DNA of 13,918 nucleotides, from the NCBI GenBank assembly GCA_028821635.1, contig JAPPDO010000300.1, positions 1 to 13,918 of the forward strand, given 5' to 3'. Source of the DNA: Ekhidna sp. GTDB lineage: Bacteria; Bacteroidota; Bacteroidia; Cytophagales; Cyclobacteriaceae. A model generated the notes under the pieces. The model ran no database searches. It saw only the letters and a list, made by a program, of their open reading frames with translations, and was not told where the DNA came from. Of this stretch, positions 11,867 through 13,918 are shown piece by piece (positions within the stretch are counted from its first letter, which is position 1; each line of letters starts with the position of its first letter). The position numbers and the translations under genes were made by a program.

Positions 11867-13918
11867 CTAACGAGCAAGCAGAATACTACCTGATCTGGAG
11901 AATGCGTCTTCGCTGCATTTTAAAACAAAATAGTAGATGCCTTCCGGAACAGGCGATCCCGAGGAGGTTCCATCCCAAACACAATTTCCATTATCAAATT
12001 GTGTTATCACAGGGACTTCATTCCTGCCCCTTGCATCAAAAACATAGATTTTGCAGCCAAGTGTTTCGCCCAAGTCACCGATATTTAATATTTCCCAACA
12101 GTCATTTTCACCATCGCCATTTGGTGAAAACGTCCTTTTGGGCCTGATATTATCTAAAATAACAATAACCCGGCTGGATATCAAGCAGCCTTTCTCATCT
12201 ATACCGGTAAGCGTGACAGTGCTGGTAGGATTTTTTGGGAAAAAGGATACGCTTGCTGCGGTTGGATTATCAATTTGCACGGCAGGCTCCCAAGAGAGGT
12301 CCGAGACGAAATTTAAAGCCTCAAGGTCTATAGAGATGCCATCTTCAAGAGTGGCTGAATCTGTATTTAGAATACTTTCAAAGTCAGGGGAACCGATATC
12401 TGCACTGGTTGGAAAATTTCTGATTAAAATACTATCTCTAACTTCACAGCCGATGTTTGTAAAAATATTAACTACTGCATACACTGAGTCCACCTCTGGG
12501 GGTGTCTCAACTGCAATAGAGCGCATATCTAAGGCATCAAAAATGATGGTATCATTATTTGCAGCGTTTGTGATAAGCCAGTCATAGCTTGAGATGTCTG
12601 TGTTAGTGACTTCTACATCTAATGATTCTGCCGGGCATTTTTGAGTTCTGTCTAGCACATTGAAAGTAATTAAAGGAGGCAGGGAAACACTTACAGTTAT
12701 CGTCTGTTCATCCGTGCAGGCAGCCACTTCGCCTGATGGATAACTCGTGCTGAGCGTTAGACGGTAATCAGAAGCGGTGGCGGTGTTAAAAGTATAAGTA
12801 AAGTCAGGGTCAGTGGAGGTTGCTAAAATGATACCGGCAGAGTCTACTTCCCAGAAGTAATTAAGTGTAAAACCGGCTTGTCCGGTTGAGGAGGCGGTAA
12901 ATGAGGTAGGCAGCCCATTACAAGTTGCCGTAGCTCCCGTAATAACGGAGACAGGCTCACTTACGGCTTGTAAATCAATGGAGCCGGATTCTTTAGCACA
13001 TCCATTGGAATTTATAACCTGCACAGTGTAAGTTCCCGTTGTGCTTGTGGTGAGACTTGAGCCTGTTTCGCCAGATAGGTTTGTGCCGTTTTGCCTCCAT
13101 TGGTACGAGCCTCCGCTAAGAGAACCGGTTTGAAGCATGGGATCATTTGCTCCGTCTGCGCAGAACGTAGTAGTTCCTTCGTTAAAAATTACGGGAGGGG
13201 GGAATGTTTCTACTGAGATATTTTCAGTCACCGGGTCGCTTGAACAAGTGCCCGAAGTGCCTGTATTCCTAACGATCAATGAGTAAGGCCCGGCATCACC
13301 GGCCGCTACTTCAGGAATTGAAAAGGTAGGAGTAGTAGCGGTTGATCCGTCAGGTAACGTCCATAAATAGGAATAAAAACTTGTAGTTGTGGATAAAACC
13401 AATGCCTCACCTTCGCACAAAGATGCACCTCCGTTCACATCATTTACATTGATAGTTGGTGTCGCAGAGATTGAAAATGCGGCATATTCTACTATTATTT
13501 CACCGGATACGGTATCGCTCTCTTGGATTATTTCAACGCTAATTGTTTGGTCACTTGAACTTACAATACTAAATGTTGCCTCATTATCTGTTGTAGTAGG
13601 TACACTGCCGGACGGTGTAACTGTCCAGCGATAAGTAGCATTGGGTGAATTGACAGTTTCTAAAGTAAAGTCACTACCGGAGCAATAAGTAAAGGAAGGA
13701 GGGTCAAACGTCGGCTCAATAGCGGTTGAGTTTACTAATACGCCCAAGCCCCCGTTGGTATTTAAAGTAACTCCTTCGGAGTAAGCTATGTCCGGTTTAG
13801 CGTCTCCATTTAGGTCTCCTATGGCAATATTTCTGGCATTCCGGGCGATTGAGGCGGACTGAGGCGTTTCAAATGAAATATCAGGGACAGTCGTGTTGTT
13901 TTCAATGACATAAACCTC
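11867..13918 (-). CDS. Large secreted protein with FG-GAP, PKD/Ig-like modules and gliding-motility C-terminal (CHU_C) domain, partial
   Basis: The frame stays open to the right edge, so the N-terminus lies outside; 683 residues are visible. The first ~55 residues are an FG-GAP/VCBS repeat with a calcium-binding loop IAIGDLNGDAKPDIAYS. Then come several Cys-containing Ig/PKD-like modules (FTYCSGSDFTL, ASLCEGEALVLSTT, TTFCADGAND, TATCNGLPTSFTASS, TQKCPAESLDVEVTN). The last ~92 residues are a CHU_C/gliding-motility C-terminal domain: RTFSPNGDGENDCWEI, IYVFDARG, VWDGTSSGSPVPEGIYYFVL and SGSILLAR at the end. This domain is the type B sorting signal of the type IX secretion system, so the protein is expected on the cell surface or released. 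Its role (adhesion, matrix or motility) cannot be told. An internal TTG at 13747 is not the true start. Confidence 0.9.
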   Translation of the reverse strand, partial: EVYVIENNTTVPDISFETPQSASIARNARNIAIGDLNGDAKPDIAYSEGVTLNTNGGLGVLVNSTAIEPTFDPPSFTYCSGSDFTLETVNSPNATYRWTVTPSGSVPTTTDNEATFSIVSSSDQTISVEIIQESDTVSGEIIVEYAAFSISATPTINVNDVNGGASLCEGEALVLSTTTSFYSYLWTLPDGSTATTPTFSIPEVAAGDAGPYSLIVRNTGTSGTCSSDPVTENISVETFPPPVIFNEGTTTFCADGANDPMLQTGSLSGGSYQWRQNGTNLSGETGSSLTTSTTGTYTVQVINSNGCAKESGSIDLQAVSEPVSVITGATATCNGLPTSFTASSTGQAGFTLNYFWEVDSAGIILATSTDPDFTYTFNTATASDYRLTLSTSYPSGEVAACTDEQTITVSVSLPPLITFNVLDRTQKCPAESLDVEVTNTDISSYDWLITNAANNDTIIFDALDMRSIAVETPPEVDSVYAVVNIFTNIGCEVRDSILIRNFPTSADIGSPDFESILNTDSATLEDGISIDLEALNFVSDLSWEPAVQIDNPTAASVSFFPKNPTSTVTLTGIDEKGCLISSRVIVILDNIRPKRTFSPNGDGENDCWEILNIGDLGETLGCKIYVFDARGRNEVPVITQFDNGNCVWDGTSSGSPVPEGIYYFVLKCSEDAFSRSGSILLAR

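Noticed and set aside
12051..12587. Plus-strand ORF of 178 codons inside the CHU_C gene
   Set aside because: Antisense shadow of the large secreted protein; no domain or start context supports it.

Overview
The window looks like a chromosomal segment of a Bacteroidota bacterium, most likely a Cytophagales-type relative. The evidence is a gliding-motility/type IX secretion (T9SS) C-terminal domain protein at the right edge, a decayed T9SS type A sorting domain, a tRNA without encoded CCA, an exact Bacteroidota promoter (TTTG, 19-nt spacer, TAnnTTTG) in front of that tRNA, almost no Shine-Dalgarno sequences, a DUF4136 lipoprotein and a multi-repeat DUF349 protein. No rRNA, CRISPR array or intact insertion sequence was seen.

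Left part (1-8349), ordinary housekeeping and transport genes. A neurotransmitter:sodium-symporter-family transporter (144-1535, +) converges stop-to-stop with a secreted protein ending in a fibronectin-like and T9SS-like region (1536-2348, -). Divergent from that, a DUF4136 lipoprotein (2456-3001, +) is coupled with no gap to an NhaC-type Na+/H+ antiporter (3002-4411, +). On the minus strand lie tRNA-Thr(UGU) (4618-4691) with its own promoter, a 708-residue DUF349 protein (4751-6877) and a YqgE/AlgH protein (6923-7531). pdxH (7708-8349, +) is divergent from yqgE.

Middle part (8350-11866), a gene graveyard. Plus-strand debris follows in order: a Calx-beta-like scrap running into the C-terminal end of a dicarboxylate:cation symporter; a secreted trypsin-like protease gene broken by a stop codon and by a 474-bp segment holding two diverged copies of an unnamed ~65-residue repeat; a ~135-residue fragment that looks like the N-terminus of a defence-type reverse transcriptase; and a frameshifted T9SS type A sorting domain with no parent protein. 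Poly-A tracts (A9, A11, A11, A7) punctuate the protease locus. The repeat segment is bounded by in-frame 12-bp direct repeats whose recombination would rejoin the two halves of the protein.

Right part (11867-13918, -): a large secreted protein (FG-GAP, PKD/Ig-like modules, CHU_C sorting domain) that runs off the window at its N-terminal side.

The most interesting area is 9196-11534. It looks more like a decaying or rearranging locus than an intact new system, although a slippage- or recombination-controlled protease cannot be excluded from sequence alone.
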